DNA of 34,479 bases, taken from Anaerolineales bacterium (GTDB taxonomy: Bacteria; Chloroflexota; Anaerolineae; Anaerolineales; UBA11858). The position numbers and the translations under genes are program-made. Where the stretch lies: contig JADHTJ010000035.1 of assembly GCA_016785015.1 (NCBI GenBank), forward strand, positions 1 to 34,479, in the 5' to 3' direction. The notes beneath the pieces were generated by a model. It made no database searches. It was not told the origin of the DNA and saw nothing but the letters and a program-made list of their open reading frames with translations. Below are positions 14,022 through 22,893 of the stretch, piece after piece. How positions within the stretch are numbered: position 1 is the stretch's first letter; each line of letters starts with the position of its first letter.

Positions 14022-15140
14022 TTAGAGTAACTCTCCCAAAGCAGCCAATAGCAGAGTGACGTTCTCCCGGCGAGCGCTGAAGCCCATCAAACCAATGCGC
14101 CAGATTTGCCCTGCCAGAGGGCCAAATCCGCCAGCAATCTCGATGTTATAGTCTTCCAAGAGTTGTTTGCGAATTGCTGCTTCATCCAAGCCATCTGGCA
14201 GCTTCGGCGTGGTTAGCGAAGGCATCCGGAAATCCAAGGGAACGCGCGGCGGCAGACCCAACTTTTCCAAGCCGGCCCAGAGGCCTTCAGCGACCGATCG
14301 GTGCCTCGCCCAACAGTTCTCGATGCCCTCTTCAGCCACCAATCGAAGAGCCTCGCGCAGTGCATAGAACATATTGATTGGTCCGGTGTGGTGATAGGCA
14401 TGCGGCTCCAACCAATATTTCGAGAGTCCGCTGATATCTAAGTACCAATTCGTTACCTTGGTTTTTCGCTGTTGGAATACATCCATTGCCCGGGCATTTG
14501 CTGTGAAAGGAGCCAATCCTGGCGGCGCGGAGAGGCATTTTTGCGAACCGCTGTAACAGATATCAACATCCCACTCGTCGATCTCGATAGGCACGCCGCC
14601 CAAGGATGCAACCGTGTCTAAAATCAACAGCGCACCATGAAGGTGAACAACTTCAGCGATCTCATCAACGCGCGTCTGCACGGTTCCAGTCGAGGTTTCA
14701 CCATGCACCAAAGTGACTAATTTATAACCGCCATCTTTCAGCGCAGCATCAAATTCCTCTGGGGTAAATACTTCCCCCCATGGTCGTTCGAGACGCTCCA
14801 CCTGAGCGCCATATCGCGAAGCCATATCTGCAAGACGCTCCCCAAAGAAACCATTGATCGCTGTCAGAACGCGATCGCCTGGCTCAACGAAATTGGAAAT
14901 CGCGGTTTCCATGCCAGCAGTTCCTGTTCCCGAAATGGGTATGGTAAATTCATTCTTTGTTTGGAAGGCATACTGCAATAATTGCTTGAGTTCATCCATC
15001 ACCACTATGATCTCGGGATCGAGATATCCAACTGGTGGTTGTGCCAGTGCGCGTAAGACGCGCGGTGGTACCATACTAGGCCCGGGGCCTAACAAAATGC
15101 ATGATGAAAGATCTAAATCTTTGAATTGAGGGGGTTGCAT
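14022..15140 (-). CDS. PLP-dependent aminotransferase, serine-pyruvate/alanine-glyoxylate type
   Basis: A 372-residue class V aminotransferase of the alanine-glyoxylate/serine-pyruvate family, full length. The cofactor-binding aspartate is D175 in LLILDTVASLGG and the Schiff-base lysine is K201 in SGSQKCLSAPPG. The N-terminal GPGPSMVPPRVL and the GTGTAGMETAI phosphate-binding region are typical. It moves an amino group between small amino acids and glyoxylate or pyruvate; the exact substrates are not resolved by sequence. It acts in the cytoplasm. It is read alone, divergent from lepB. Confidence 0.93.
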   Translation of the reverse strand: MQPPQFKDLDLSSCILLGPGPSMVPPRVLRALAQPPVGYLDPEIIVVMDELKQLLQYAFQTKNEFTIPISGTGTAGMETAISNFVEPGDRVLTAINGFFGERLADMASRYGAQVERLERPWGEVFTPEEFDAALKDGGYKLVTLVHGETSTGTVQTRVDEIAEVVHLHGALLILDTVASLGGVPIEIDEWDVDICYSGSQKCLSAPPGLAPFTANARAMDVFQQRKTKVTNWYLDISGLSKYWLEPHAYHHTGPINMFYALREALRLVAEEGIENCWARHRSVAEGLWAGLEKLGLPPRVPLDFRMPSLTTPKLPDGLDEAAIRKQLLEDYNIEIAGGFGPLAGQIWRIGLMGFSARRENVTLLLAALGELL

Positions 15141-15272
15141 GCCATACCTCCGGTTGTTTTCGATGAGGTTTCAACAATACAAAGTGTACCCTAAATTCGG
15201 TGCTCAGGTAGGGGGAAATCCATGTTTATAACGCAATGGTGCAGAGAGCAAAATGAAAATGTTTTGGGATGC

Positions 15273-15300
15273 TTGACTTAATCTTCTCATCTACTATTAT
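15273..15300 (+). promoter_or_regulatory. Putative sigma-70-type promoter of lepB
   Basis: TTGACT (15273-15278) and TATTAT (15295-15300) are spaced by 16 bases, about 40 bases before the lepB start. It is the best -35/-10 pair in the 200-base gap between the divergent aminotransferase and lepB. Confidence 0.55.
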
Positions 15301-15341
15301 TGGAATAGGCAAAACACGGCCTCTTACTGAGGCTCCGAATA

Positions 15342-15878
15342 ATGGAAAACAAAACGCGCATAAGCCGCATTTTTCTCAAGATCCTTTGGGATATCTTTTC
15401 AGTTACAATCCCTGCTCTGCTAATAGCTCTATTTGTAAACGTCTACGTTGTTGAGGCGGTAGAAATAGAGATGGGATCCAGCATGGAACCCAATATGTAT
15501 GTTGGCTACCGGGTGATGACCGAAAAGATCTCTTATCGATTTCGTGATCCTCAACGGGGGGAAGTTGTCGTCGCAGATGTACCCGACATGGAGGCAGGAC
15601 TTATCAAACGCGTGGTTGCCCTGCCCGGAGAGGTTTTTGCAGTTCGTGAGGGCCATACCTATATCAACGGTGAGAGGCTCGATGAACCCTGGGTGACTCA
15701 TATTGGCGGCAGAGATTATTCCACTTCCGTGGTCCCCGAAGGCCATATTTTCATCGTAGGGGATAATCGCGTTGCTTCGCGGGATTCGCTTGTCATTGTG
15801 CCAATTCCACTGGAAGATGTTACGCGTAGAGCATGGCTGATCTATTGGCCGCTCAACGAGTTTGAAATTTTGCCCTAA
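15342..15878 (+). CDS. lepB: Signal peptidase I
   Basis: A 178-residue type I signal peptidase. One N-terminal transmembrane helix (about 15-38) anchors it. The nucleophile is S47 in GSSMEPNM and the general-base lysine is K89 in LIKRVVALPGE. The later boxes GDNR and the C-terminal RAWLIYWPLNE are present. It removes signal peptides from exported proteins on the outer face of the membrane. Its length matches short Gram-positive-type enzymes, which suits a bacterium without a Lep of E. coli size. The ATG at 15342 places the membrane helix at the expected distance from Ser47. Confidence 0.95.
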   Translation: MENKTRISRIFLKILWDIFSVTIPALLIALFVNVYVVEAVEIEMGSSMEPNMYVGYRVMTEKISYRFRDPQRGEVVVADVPDMEAGLIKRVVALPGEVFAVREGHTYINGERLDEPWVTHIGGRDYSTSVVPEGHIFIVGDNRVASRDSLVIVPIPLEDVTRRAWLIYWPLNEFEILP

Positions 15879-16050
15879 TTATTGCTCAAATTTGGGGATA
15901 AGAGCTTCAAAAATACTGGCGTGATGAAGTATTGGTGCGCAGAATATCTCCAATTAAAGGAGATTTGCAACGTTACTTGCTTGATTCTACTTCCAAAATA
16001 CTATACAATAAACTCAAGTGACCTAATCACAGCATGACAAAGGAAGCAAA

Positions 16051-16341
16051 ATGGAAACAGTGAACAAGGAAATTGGTCACATTGATATCATAAAGGTCGC
16101 AGCAAACTCCCGAACGTCTGCTGTGGCCGGCGCAATTGCTGGTGTCTTTCGCGAGAACCAGCGCGCTGAAGTTCAGGCAATTGGGGCCAGCGCAGTTAAT
16201 CAAGCCGTGAAAGCTCTTGCACTCGCCAAAGGATATCTGGACGAAGACGGCTTTGATATCGTGTGCATTCCATGTTTTGTCGATGTAGAAATTGACAGCA
16301 AGGTACGCACCGCAATCCGTTTTACTGTCGAGCCTCACTAA
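16051..16341 (+). CDS. spoVS: Stage V sporulation protein S (SpoVS) family protein
   Basis: A 96-residue protein of the SpoVS/Alba-like family, full length. The conserved core is seen as IKVAANSRTSAVAGAIAG, then GASAVNQAVKALALAKGYL and the strand DIVCIPCFVDVEID. In Bacillus, SpoVS affects septation and coat formation; in non-sporulating lineages, including Chloroflexota and Deinococcota, the role is unknown and nucleic-acid binding is suspected from the fold. AAAGGAAG lies upstream of the ATG. It stands alone, 170 bases after lepB and 167 before pdxS. Confidence 0.93.
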   Translation: METVNKEIGHIDIIKVAANSRTSAVAGAIAGVFRENQRAEVQAIGASAVNQAVKALALAKGYLDEDGFDIVCIPCFVDVEIDSKVRTAIRFTVEPH

Positions 16342-16414
16342 AGCCAATCCATCCAAGCAGTTTCATCTCCCGCGCTGCAGGGGATTTTTGCGCGCGACAC
16401 CAATATACCTTTAA

Positions 16415-16443
16415 TTGCTATGCCTATAGCTGCATGGTAGAAT
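16415..16443 (+). promoter_or_regulatory. Putative promoter of the pdxS-pdxT operon
   Basis: TTGCTA (16415-16420) and TAGAAT (16438-16443) are 17 bases apart, about 65 bases before the pdxS start. A weaker TTGACA at 16455-16460 lacks a well-spaced -10. Confidence 0.45.
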
Positions 16444-16508
16444 CACTCTTGAATTGACAAAAATTTCAAGGTATTCAGTAACTAATCTTCAATACCTGAG
16501 GAAGAAAA

Positions 16509-17396
16509 ATGGAAAAACAAGTTGGAACATTTGCAGTAAAAAAGGGGCTGGCACAAATGCTTAAAGGGGGCGTGATCATGGATGTGGTCACTGCCGAGCA
16601 TGCCCGCATCGCAGAAGATGCAGGCGCAGTTGCCGTGATGGCGTTAGAGCGCGTTCCCGCGGACATTCGCGCAGACGGTGGCGTGGCCCGCATGAGCGAT
16701 CCCGGATTGATCGAAGAAATCATGGAGACTGTTTCGATCCCGGTGATGGCCAAAGTACGTATCGGACACTTCGTTGAGGCTCAAATACTCGAATCACTCG
16801 GGGTGGATTATGTCGATGAGTCAGAGGTGCTGACCCCCGCCGATGAAGAACATCATATCTACAAACATGGCTTCAAGATTCCCTTCGTATGTGGCTGCCG
16901 CAATTTAGGTGAAGCACTACGTCGTATTGGGGAAGGTGCAGCCATGATCCGTACTAAAGGTGAAGCTGGCACCGGTGACGTCGTCGAAGCTGTGCGCCAT
17001 GCTCGCTCTGTTCTGGGCGCTATCCGACGCTTGGAGAATATGCCCGATGAAGAACTAATGGCTTACGCCAAGAATATCGGCGCACCCTTTGAGATTGTCA
17101 AAGAAACCAAAGAGCTTGGCCGCTTACCAGTGGTAAACTTTGCTGCTGGCGGTTTGGCTACGCCCGCAGATGCAGCCCTTATGATGCAATTAGGTGTCGA
17201 TGGCGTCTTCGTCGGTTCGGGCATCTTCAAGTCTGGTGACCCCGCTCAACGGGCTGCCGCCATCGTCAAGGCCACAACACATTTCAATGATCCCGCTATC
17301 TTAGCCGATGTCAGTCGCAACCTGGGTGAGCCCATGGTTGGGCGTCAGGTGACAGATATCCCTGAAGCGGAACTGATCGCTAAACGAGGTTGGTAA
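16509..17396 (+). CDS. pdxS: Pyridoxal 5'-phosphate synthase, PdxS subunit
   Basis: A 295-residue PdxS, normal length and highly conserved. It builds vitamin B6 (PLP) from ribose 5-phosphate, glyceraldehyde 3-phosphate and ammonia in a (beta/alpha)8 barrel. Active-site residues visible are D25 (VIMDVV), the imine-forming K82 (VMAKVRIGH) and K150 ([10 protein letters not shown]). It works as a dodecamer with PdxT, encoded 15 bases downstream. GAGGAAG precedes the ATG. PLP made here would serve enzymes such as the aminotransferase at 14022. Confidence 0.98.
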   Translation: MEKQVGTFAVKKGLAQMLKGGVIMDVVTAEHARIAEDAGAVAVMALERVPADIRADGGVARMSDPGLIEEIMETVSIPVMAKVRIGHFVEAQILESLGVDYVDESEVLTPADEEHHIYKHGFKIPFVCGCRNLGEALRRIGEGAAMIRTKGEAGTGDVVEAVRHARSVLGAIRRLENMPDEELMAYAKNIGAPFEIVKETKELGRLPVVNFAAGGLATPADAALMMQLGVDGVFVGSGIFKSGDPAQRAAAIVKATTHFNDPAILADVSRNLGEPMVGRQVTDIPEAELIAKRGW

Positions 17397-17411
17397 CCTG
17401 AAATCTCAACT

Positions 17412-17996
17412 ATGAAAATTGGCGTTCTCGCCTTACAAGGCGACTTCATCGAGCATGTCCATGCGCTGCGGCGCATTGGCATGGATTCCAGCGAGGTTCG
17501 TCTACCCCAGCAATTGGATGAAATTGATGGTCTGATCATCCCAGGTGGAGAATCGACTACTATTGGCAAGCTGGCCATCGATTTCGAGTTGATGGAACCT
17601 CTGCGCGCTTTTGGTCAGGATAAAGCCATTTGGGGAACCTGCGCGGGGGCAATCTTTCTCTCAAAGGATGCTCGCCGGGAGCAGCCACTGCTCGAATTGA
17701 TGGATATCACCGTGGAGCGGAATGCCTTCGGGCGTCAGGTGGACAGCTTCGAGGTCGATCTAGATGTTCCAGCCCTGGAAACAGTAGCTCCCAGTTGGTC
17801 GCCGTATCACGCCATTTTTATTCGCGCTCCACTGATTGAATCAGTCCAAAAAGATACCCAAACTCTGGCATCGCTCCCTGATGGCCGCATCGTTGCTGCC
17901 CGTCAGGGGCATTGGCTGGCGACGGTCTTCCACCCCGAACTTACTTCCGATGACCGTTTCCACCTGTATTTCGCCGAAATGATTCGCACGAACTAA
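17412..17996 (+). CDS. pdxT: Pyridoxal 5'-phosphate synthase, glutaminase subunit PdxT
   Basis: A 194-residue class I glutamine amidotransferase. The catalytic triad is visible: C78 in GTCAGAI, H174 and E176 in VFHPELT. PGGEST (45-50) and the N-terminal IGVLALQGDFIEH are PdxT hallmarks. It frees ammonia from glutamine and passes it to PdxS. It lies 15 bases downstream of pdxS and 5 bases upstream of the acetyltransferase-like gene, so transcription probably continues. Confidence 0.97.
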   Translation: MKIGVLALQGDFIEHVHALRRIGMDSSEVRLPQQLDEIDGLIIPGGESTTIGKLAIDFELMEPLRAFGQDKAIWGTCAGAIFLSKDARREQPLLELMDITVERNAFGRQVDSFEVDLDVPALETVAPSWSPYHAIFIRAPLIESVQKDTQTLASLPDGRIVAARQGHWLATVFHPELTSDDRFHLYFAEMIRTN

Positions 17997-18001
17997 AATC
18001 T

Positions 18002-18979
18002 ATGCTCAGACCCCTTGGATGGCGAGACCTGCCAACTCTTTACCGTTATCGCCACCAGGGCGTTTTCTTAAACAGCGCGCTGGTGGCTACACGCGGCACG
18101 GGTTTGATCCCCAGCGTTTTGTTCGCCAGCTTAAATCCCACATCCGGATTTACCACCTGGGTATGCATGGAAGATTGTGATGAGCTACCGCTGATGGGGC
18201 AAAGCATACGCCTGGCATCTTCGACTGCTGCTCGTTTATCATTTTTGGCTCCCCGAGAAGCATTAGAATCTCCTAGCACCCAAAAACTGCTCGAACAACT
18301 CGTCCAACAGGCTGGAAAGCGCGGCGCCTTTCACTTAGTTGCCGAAGTCAATACAGACTCATTTATTTTCGAAAATTTCCGACGAGCTGGATTCGCGACA
18401 TATGCCCGTCAGCAGATTTGGGCTTGGGATCAAAATTCGAACAATTCCACTGGACAACCTCACTGGAGGATTGCCCAGTTTGGTGAGTTGCCTCGCCTTC
18501 AGGCACTTTATGGCCTGGTGGTCCCTGAAACCATCGCTCATATTGAACCGCTGAGTGCAAGTTCTTTCCTACCAGGCCTGACCTATTATAAAAACAACGA
18601 GTTGATTGGTTTCGCCTTGGTCAGATACGGCGGGCATGGGATATGGGTGAAGCCCTATTTTTTACCTGATGTGCAAGAAATTGACCAATTGCTCACCAAG
18701 CTGATCACCGACATCCCAGACCGACGTTCTCGCCCTATCTATTTCTGTGTCCGAGCTTATCAGCCGCTTCTGGCACCTACATTGGAAGCCATGGATGCAA
18801 TTCCCAGCCCGGAACAAACTGTAATGGTCAAGCATATGGCCGTGCACCACAAACTCCGAGAAACGTTCAAATTGGGCAATTTGAACGGACATCCAGAAAC
18901 CCCACTGGCACAAACTCAGCAGAACACCTACACCAGTGGAGAGATGATTTCACATGCAAGCACAAAGAACAACAGATGA
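18002..18979 (+). CDS. GNAT-like acetyltransferase-related protein, function unknown
   Basis: A 325-residue cytoplasmic protein with weak GNAT-fold features: an opening MLRPLGWRDLPTLYRYR typical of N-acetyltransferases, a mid-region LVAEVNTDSFIFENFRRAGFATYARQQIW like the GNAT beta5-alpha4 segment, and a second half (about 160-280) that may be another degenerate GNAT unit. The substrate is unknown. It begins 5 bases after pdxT and its 3' end overlaps the next gene by 26 bases, so it forms part of a pdxS-pdxT-this-R3H-tmk run. The C-terminal 40 residues look unstructured. The GNAT call is by pattern only. Confidence 0.6.
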   Translation: MLRPLGWRDLPTLYRYRHQGVFLNSALVATRGTGLIPSVLFASLNPTSGFTTWVCMEDCDELPLMGQSIRLASSTAARLSFLAPREALESPSTQKLLEQLVQQAGKRGAFHLVAEVNTDSFIFENFRRAGFATYARQQIWAWDQNSNNSTGQPHWRIAQFGELPRLQALYGLVVPETIAHIEPLSASSFLPGLTYYKNNELIGFALVRYGGHGIWVKPYFLPDVQEIDQLLTKLITDIPDRRSRPIYFCVRAYQPLLAPTLEAMDAIPSPEQTVMVKHMAVHHKLRETFKLGNLNGHPETPLAQTQQNTYTSGEMISHASTKNNR

Positions 18980-20546
18980 TCTGGCCGCCTTGATGGCGGT
19001 ATTACCCCCTGACGTTGTCCAGGCGATCAACGAAGCGAATGATAGCGACAACTTCTTGGAGGTGGTCCTGGATTTAGGGCGCATTCCAACAGCACGTTTT
19101 CTGAAAGGCGAAGTTGTCCTTAGTGAAACTGAAGTTACCCGCGACGAAATCGACTATGTCAGCTCGCATGTTGGGGTATTCGACGATGATAATCGCGCCG
19201 GTTTAGAGCGCACGCTGCATCGTATCTCGGCCATCCGCAACCGGCGTGGTGATATCGTGGGTCTGACATGCCGCGTCGGCCGCGCAGTTTACGGCACCAC
19301 CGAGATCATCAAAGATCTGATCGATGAGAACAAGAGCATTTTGATCTTGGGGCGGCCTGGTGTAGGGAAAACCACCATGTTGCGAGAGGCTGCCCGGATT
19401 TTAGCTGAATCCAAACGTGTTGTGATTGTCGATACATCTAACGAGATCGGCGGCGATGGGGATGTGCCCCATCCTGCAGTGGGGGGCGCCCGGCGGATGC
19501 AGGTCGCCAAACCATCATTACAGCATGAAGTGATGATCGAGGCCGTAGAGAATCACAACCCCGAGGTGATCGTCATCGATGAGATCGGCCGCGAATTAGA
19601 AGCCATCGCTGCCCGCACCATCGCTGAACGCGGCGTGCAGTTGATCGGCACTGCCCACGGCAATTCCCTTGAAAACCTGCTGCTCAACCCAACGTTATCT
19701 GATTTGATCGGCGGAATCGAGTCGGTCACACTTTCCGATGATGAAGCCCGGCGTCGCGGCACCCAAAAGACAGTTCTCGAACGGCGTTCTCCACCTACTT
19801 TTGATGTGCTCATCGAAATACAAACCCGTGACCGGCTGGCCATTCATAGAGATGTCTCTGGCGCAGTAGACGCTCTCTTACGCGGTCATCCCCAAACTCC
19901 TGAAGTTCGTTCGCGCGATGAGAACGGCGAGATTCGAATAAAAAAGGGCAGTAAAGCTGCCAGGTTGGATCAAATGGCTGGTGGTATGCGCAGGCAGCAA
20001 AAAACTGCTGAATGGGATGATACAGTCGAGATCGTCGAACCTGAACTCGAATGGCTTGAACAGCCCCGTCGAGGGCCATTGCAAGAAATTCGCATTTATT
20101 CTTATGGCGTAGCCCGCAACCGTTTACGACAGGCCGCCCGCCAACTCAATGTGCCCGTCCAGACTGAAACAGACTTACATTCGGCACAGGCGGTGGTCAC
20201 CCTTCGACACCATTTTCGCAAGCGCAATCAGTCCATCATCGAAGCCGAAAATATGGGTATCCCCATCTATGTGCTGCGCTCGGACACCCGCACCCAACTG
20301 ACGCGTTTCCTGAGCGGCCTGTTCAACCTGACTCCAACGCACCCGCAAAAAAACGGCGATGAAGAAGCCATGAACCAAACTCATCGTGCCATCAAGACTG
20401 TGCTGGATGGTGAGCGCTGGGTAGAACTCGATCCAGCCTCATCATATATTCGACGCCTGCAGCATAAATTGGCCAGACAGGCCAATTTGCTCTCTTACTC
20501 TCACGGCAAAGAGCCCCATCGGCGCGTACGCATATATCGAGAATAA
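18954..20546 (+). CDS. R3H-domain AAA ATPase (Ycf45/SpoIIIAA-like)
   Basis: A 530-residue protein combining a SpoIIIAA-like secretion-type ATPase with a C-terminal R3H nucleic-acid-binding domain, as in the plastid/cyanobacterial Ycf45 family. Walker A is GRPGVGKTT (133-141) and Walker B VIVIDE (205-210); TAHGN follows. The middle part (about 325-370) is charged and variable. The R3H region is at about 465-530, including YIRRLQHKLARQANL and EPHRRVRIY. Its role is not established; the domains suggest ATP-driven action on RNA or single-stranded DNA. The ATG at 18954 overlaps the previous gene. tmk follows after 35 bases. Confidence 0.88.
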   Translation: MQAQRTTDDLAALMAVLPPDVVQAINEANDSDNFLEVVLDLGRIPTARFLKGEVVLSETEVTRDEIDYVSSHVGVFDDDNRAGLERTLHRISAIRNRRGDIVGLTCRVGRAVYGTTEIIKDLIDENKSILILGRPGVGKTTMLREAARILAESKRVVIVDTSNEIGGDGDVPHPAVGGARRMQVAKPSLQHEVMIEAVENHNPEVIVIDEIGRELEAIAARTIAERGVQLIGTAHGNSLENLLLNPTLSDLIGGIESVTLSDDEARRRGTQKTVLERRSPPTFDVLIEIQTRDRLAIHRDVSGAVDALLRGHPQTPEVRSRDENGEIRIKKGSKAARLDQMAGGMRRQQKTAEWDDTVEIVEPELEWLEQPRRGPLQEIRIYSYGVARNRLRQAARQLNVPVQTETDLHSAQAVVTLRHHFRKRNQSIIEAENMGIPIYVLRSDTRTQLTRFLSGLFNLTPTHPQKNGDEEAMNQTHRAIKTVLDGERWVELDPASSYIRRLQHKLARQANLLSYSHGKEPHRRVRIYRE

Positions 20547-20581
20547 TCAATCTAACGAACTTACTAGCAAGACACCACACT

Positions 20582-21202
20582 ATGTTCATCACCCTCGAAG
20601 GCCCCGAAGGCAGCGGAAAAAGCAGCCAACTTCCCCCACTCGAAGAATACTTGAGTAATGCCGGCTATGATGTATTGACCACCCGCGAACCCGGTGGCAC
20701 ACCTATCGGAGATCAGGTGCGCACAGTGCTGTTAGACAAAGAAAACACCGCCATGCAGCCGCGCACAGAAATCTTGCTCTTTCAGGCTTCGCGCGCTCAA
20801 CTGGTCGATCAGGTTATACGGCCACATTTAGAGAAAGGCGGGGTTGTTTTATGCGACCGCTATGCCGATTCTACGGTGGCTTATCAGGGTTACGGTTATC
20901 GCAGGAGTATCAACGAGATAAGCGCCATCATTAATTTCGCCACAGGGGGTCTTAAGCCAGATCTGACAATTCTCCTCGATGTGGATGTCGAAATTGGCCT
21001 TACACGACGGCAAGAAGGTGGCGATGTCAACCGTTTAGATATCTTTGAATTAACCTTTCACCAAAATGTGCGCGATGGATATCACCGTCTGGCAAAAGCT
21101 GAACCGCATCGCTGGGTAACCATCGACGCCGGACAATCACCAAAACAAGTACAGAAAGAACTTCGTAAGGTAATTTTGGAACGATTACAATTAGATAACT
21201 AA
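20582..21202 (+). CDS. tmk: Thymidylate kinase
   Basis: A 206-residue dTMP kinase of normal length. The P-loop GPEGSGKSS is at 7-15, and the DRYADSTVAYQGYG motif carries the DR(Y/H) signature for dTMP binding. It converts dTMP to dTDP for DNA synthesis in the cytoplasm. The ATG at 20582 directly begins the conserved FITLEGPEG strand. It closes the run that starts at pdxS. The 210-base gap after it contains an inverted repeat and no clear terminator of the usual type. Confidence 0.97.
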   Translation: MFITLEGPEGSGKSSQLPPLEEYLSNAGYDVLTTREPGGTPIGDQVRTVLLDKENTAMQPRTEILLFQASRAQLVDQVIRPHLEKGGVVLCDRYADSTVAYQGYGYRRSINEISAIINFATGGLKPDLTILLDVDVEIGLTRRQEGGDVNRLDIFELTFHQNVRDGYHRLAKAEPHRWVTIDAGQSPKQVQKELRKVILERLQLDN

Positions 21203-21229
21203 CGCTATGTGTGAGTTTTTTTGTATGGC

Positions 21230-21305
21230 TGTCATTCTGAGCCCAGCAGGGGCGAAGAATCTCTCAAAACTAAGGTGCAGATCCTTCGCTTTGCTCAAGA
21301 TGACA
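21230..21305. repeat. MITE-like imperfect inverted repeat
   Basis: The left arm TGTCATTCTGAGC...GCGAAGAATCT and the right arm AGATCCTTCGCTTTGCTCAAGATGACA (given in parts: AGATCCTTCGC at 21290, GCTCAAGATGACA ending 21305) are reverse complements with a few mismatches and a short insertion. The 76-bp unit lies between tmk and the lipoprotein gene. Similar TGTCAT...CCTTCGC elements are scattered in many bacterial genomes; its copy number here cannot be seen. Confidence 0.6.
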
Positions 21306-21413
21306 AACGATAAGCGCAATACTTGCACACGGGGTTAACTAAAAAAACTGGGGATTTCGCTAATTTTCAATTACTACAATGGGCTTTGACATTCTCTTTA
21401 GGAGGAGAATCTG

Positions 21414-22727
21414 ATGAAATATCAAAAGCTTATTCTTGTCATGGCGGTGATTCTGCTTTCTTTACCACTCACTTCGTGCAACAGAAATCAGGATAACTAC
21501 ACAGATTTGGATGTCGCCGTTGCTGTCGCGCTAACGTTAACTTCTTCGGCCGCTGAAGCACAGCAATCCATTCCTGAACCCACCACGACACCCGAACCAA
21601 CGCCCACCAGTAAAGCCTTACAACCCCTGAGCCAAGACGAATGCAATAGCCTGGCAACATCTCTGGGGCAGAGTTTGGGCGTTGAAGGGGAACAAGGCCA
21701 GGCAGCAATTGAAGATATTGTAAATGAGCTAGGTGGTACCGGTTGCCAAAGCCAATTCGTCGTCAATAATGCTGACATTGACCATTACGGCACATTTCTA
21801 TTTGCTGTGCTCAGCGCCATAGAAACCCAGGGTTGGGAAGAAGATTTTGCTTACGCGGCATCCGGTCCAGGGGCAGAATTACGCGGCTTCCGAAAAGCAA
21901 GGGGCGTGTGCCGTGTATGGATCCATTTATCACCAGTAGAAGACGAATTGTGCAGCGAATATGCAACCGCGGGGGCGTGCTGTCCAAACCTGGAACCTGA
22001 GCAATGCCAGTCCACCGTTACGTTGGTTTGTGCTCAAGGTAATTTACCCGAAGTTGAAGTGACATTGCCAAGTGATGATGAACCAACGCGCATTGAATTC
22101 GCAGAGGGCGGGTTTTCATCAAAAATCTCTGGCACAATCTCCCCAAATAGCATTGATCATTTTGTTTTAAGAGCAGAAGCAAACCAGCAACTGAATACAG
22201 TCGTCTTTCCACCGGGTGTTGTCAATGTATCTGTAATTGGTGAAGACGGAACGGTATTAAAGTCAGATTTGAACAACGAATCAGATTGGACGGGCGTACT
22301 TCCCACATCGCAAGATTATTTCATCAACGTGCGCTCAATGATCGACAGCGACACAGAATATAGCTTGGATATCTCCATCCAACCATTGACGCCCATCGCC
22401 ACAACTGGAGAAATTGCCGGTGGGATTGGGTACACGGGAGAATACATTCCCCCAATGCACATCGTGGCCTACAACCAAGAAACCAATTTATGGTATTTCC
22501 TTAAAACAGGCGAGAATACCCCTTACTACACCATGCCTGGATTACCCCCAGGGACATACAAAGTAACAGCATACACCCAAACCGATCTCATTGGCGGGTA
22601 TGTCAGTTCTGGTGCAGAATTGCTTCTGGTCACTGTCAACGCGGGGGAAACTACAGACGGGATTGACTTAATCAACTGGTATCAACCGGGTTCAGTATCT
22701 TTCCCGTCCGATCCTGTGGGATGGTAA
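21414..22727 (+). CDS. Putative lipoprotein, function unknown
   Basis: A 437-residue exported protein. The first 22 residues form a lipoprotein signal peptide with the lipobox LTSC (C22). A Thr/Pro linker (PEPTTTPEPTPTS, about 53-65) follows. The middle part has a cysteine-rich stretch (including ATAGACCPNLEPEQC) that may form disulfides, and residues about 235-330 (beginning SSKISGTISPNSIDHFVLRA) resemble a beta-sandwich prepeptidase-like domain. The C-terminal 100 residues (GGIGYTGEYIPPMHIVAYN, then MPGLPPGTYKVTAY) resemble a carboxypeptidase-regulatory-like fold. It is anchored to the outer face of the membrane. GGAGGAG precedes the ATG. Function is not known; domain calls are by pattern. 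Confidence 0.75.
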   Translation: MKYQKLILVMAVILLSLPLTSCNRNQDNYTDLDVAVAVALTLTSSAAEAQQSIPEPTTTPEPTPTSKALQPLSQDECNSLATSLGQSLGVEGEQGQAAIEDIVNELGGTGCQSQFVVNNADIDHYGTFLFAVLSAIETQGWEEDFAYAASGPGAELRGFRKARGVCRVWIHLSPVEDELCSEYATAGACCPNLEPEQCQSTVTLVCAQGNLPEVEVTLPSDDEPTRIEFAEGGFSSKISGTISPNSIDHFVLRAEANQQLNTVVFPPGVVNVSVIGEDGTVLKSDLNNESDWTGVLPTSQDYFINVRSMIDSDTEYSLDISIQPLTPIATTGEIAGGIGYTGEYIPPMHIVAYNQETNLWYFLKTGENTPYYTMPGLPPGTYKVTAYTQTDLIGGYVSSGAELLLVTVNAGETTDGIDLINWYQPGSVSFPSDPVGW

Positions 22728-22742
22728 TAACGCCAAAATAGA

Positions 22743-22867
22743 CATGACTCACCCCGAATTTAATATGGGGTTTTGTGAAACAATGGATGCGTGCTAGCGA
22801 AAAGCGCTGCACGCATCCATTGTTTTTCACTATTTCCCATCTTAGATTAAATATGGGATGACTCATG
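22743..22867. repeat. 125-bp palindromic MITE-like element
   Basis: The whole unit folds on itself. Inner arms CAATGGATGCGTG (22780-22792) and CACGCATCCATTG (22810-22822) are perfect, with AGCG/CGCT pairs closer in. Outer arms CATGACTCACCCC (22743) and the complement of GGGATGACTCATG (ending 22867) match at 11 of 13. A/T-rich mid-segments also match (AATTTAATATGGGG against CCCATCTTAGATTAAAT). It sits between a stop codon at 22727 and the convergent FmdB gene, so it may act as a two-way terminator or be a non-autonomous mobile element. Confidence 0.7.
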
Positions 22868-22893
22868 AGGATTGACTGTAACAAAACTCAGGG

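Noticed and set aside
16342-16400. Terminator after spoVS
   Set aside because: ATCTCCC and GGGGAT near 16366-16386 pair only with a mismatch or bulge, and the T run is short; too weak to list as a feature.
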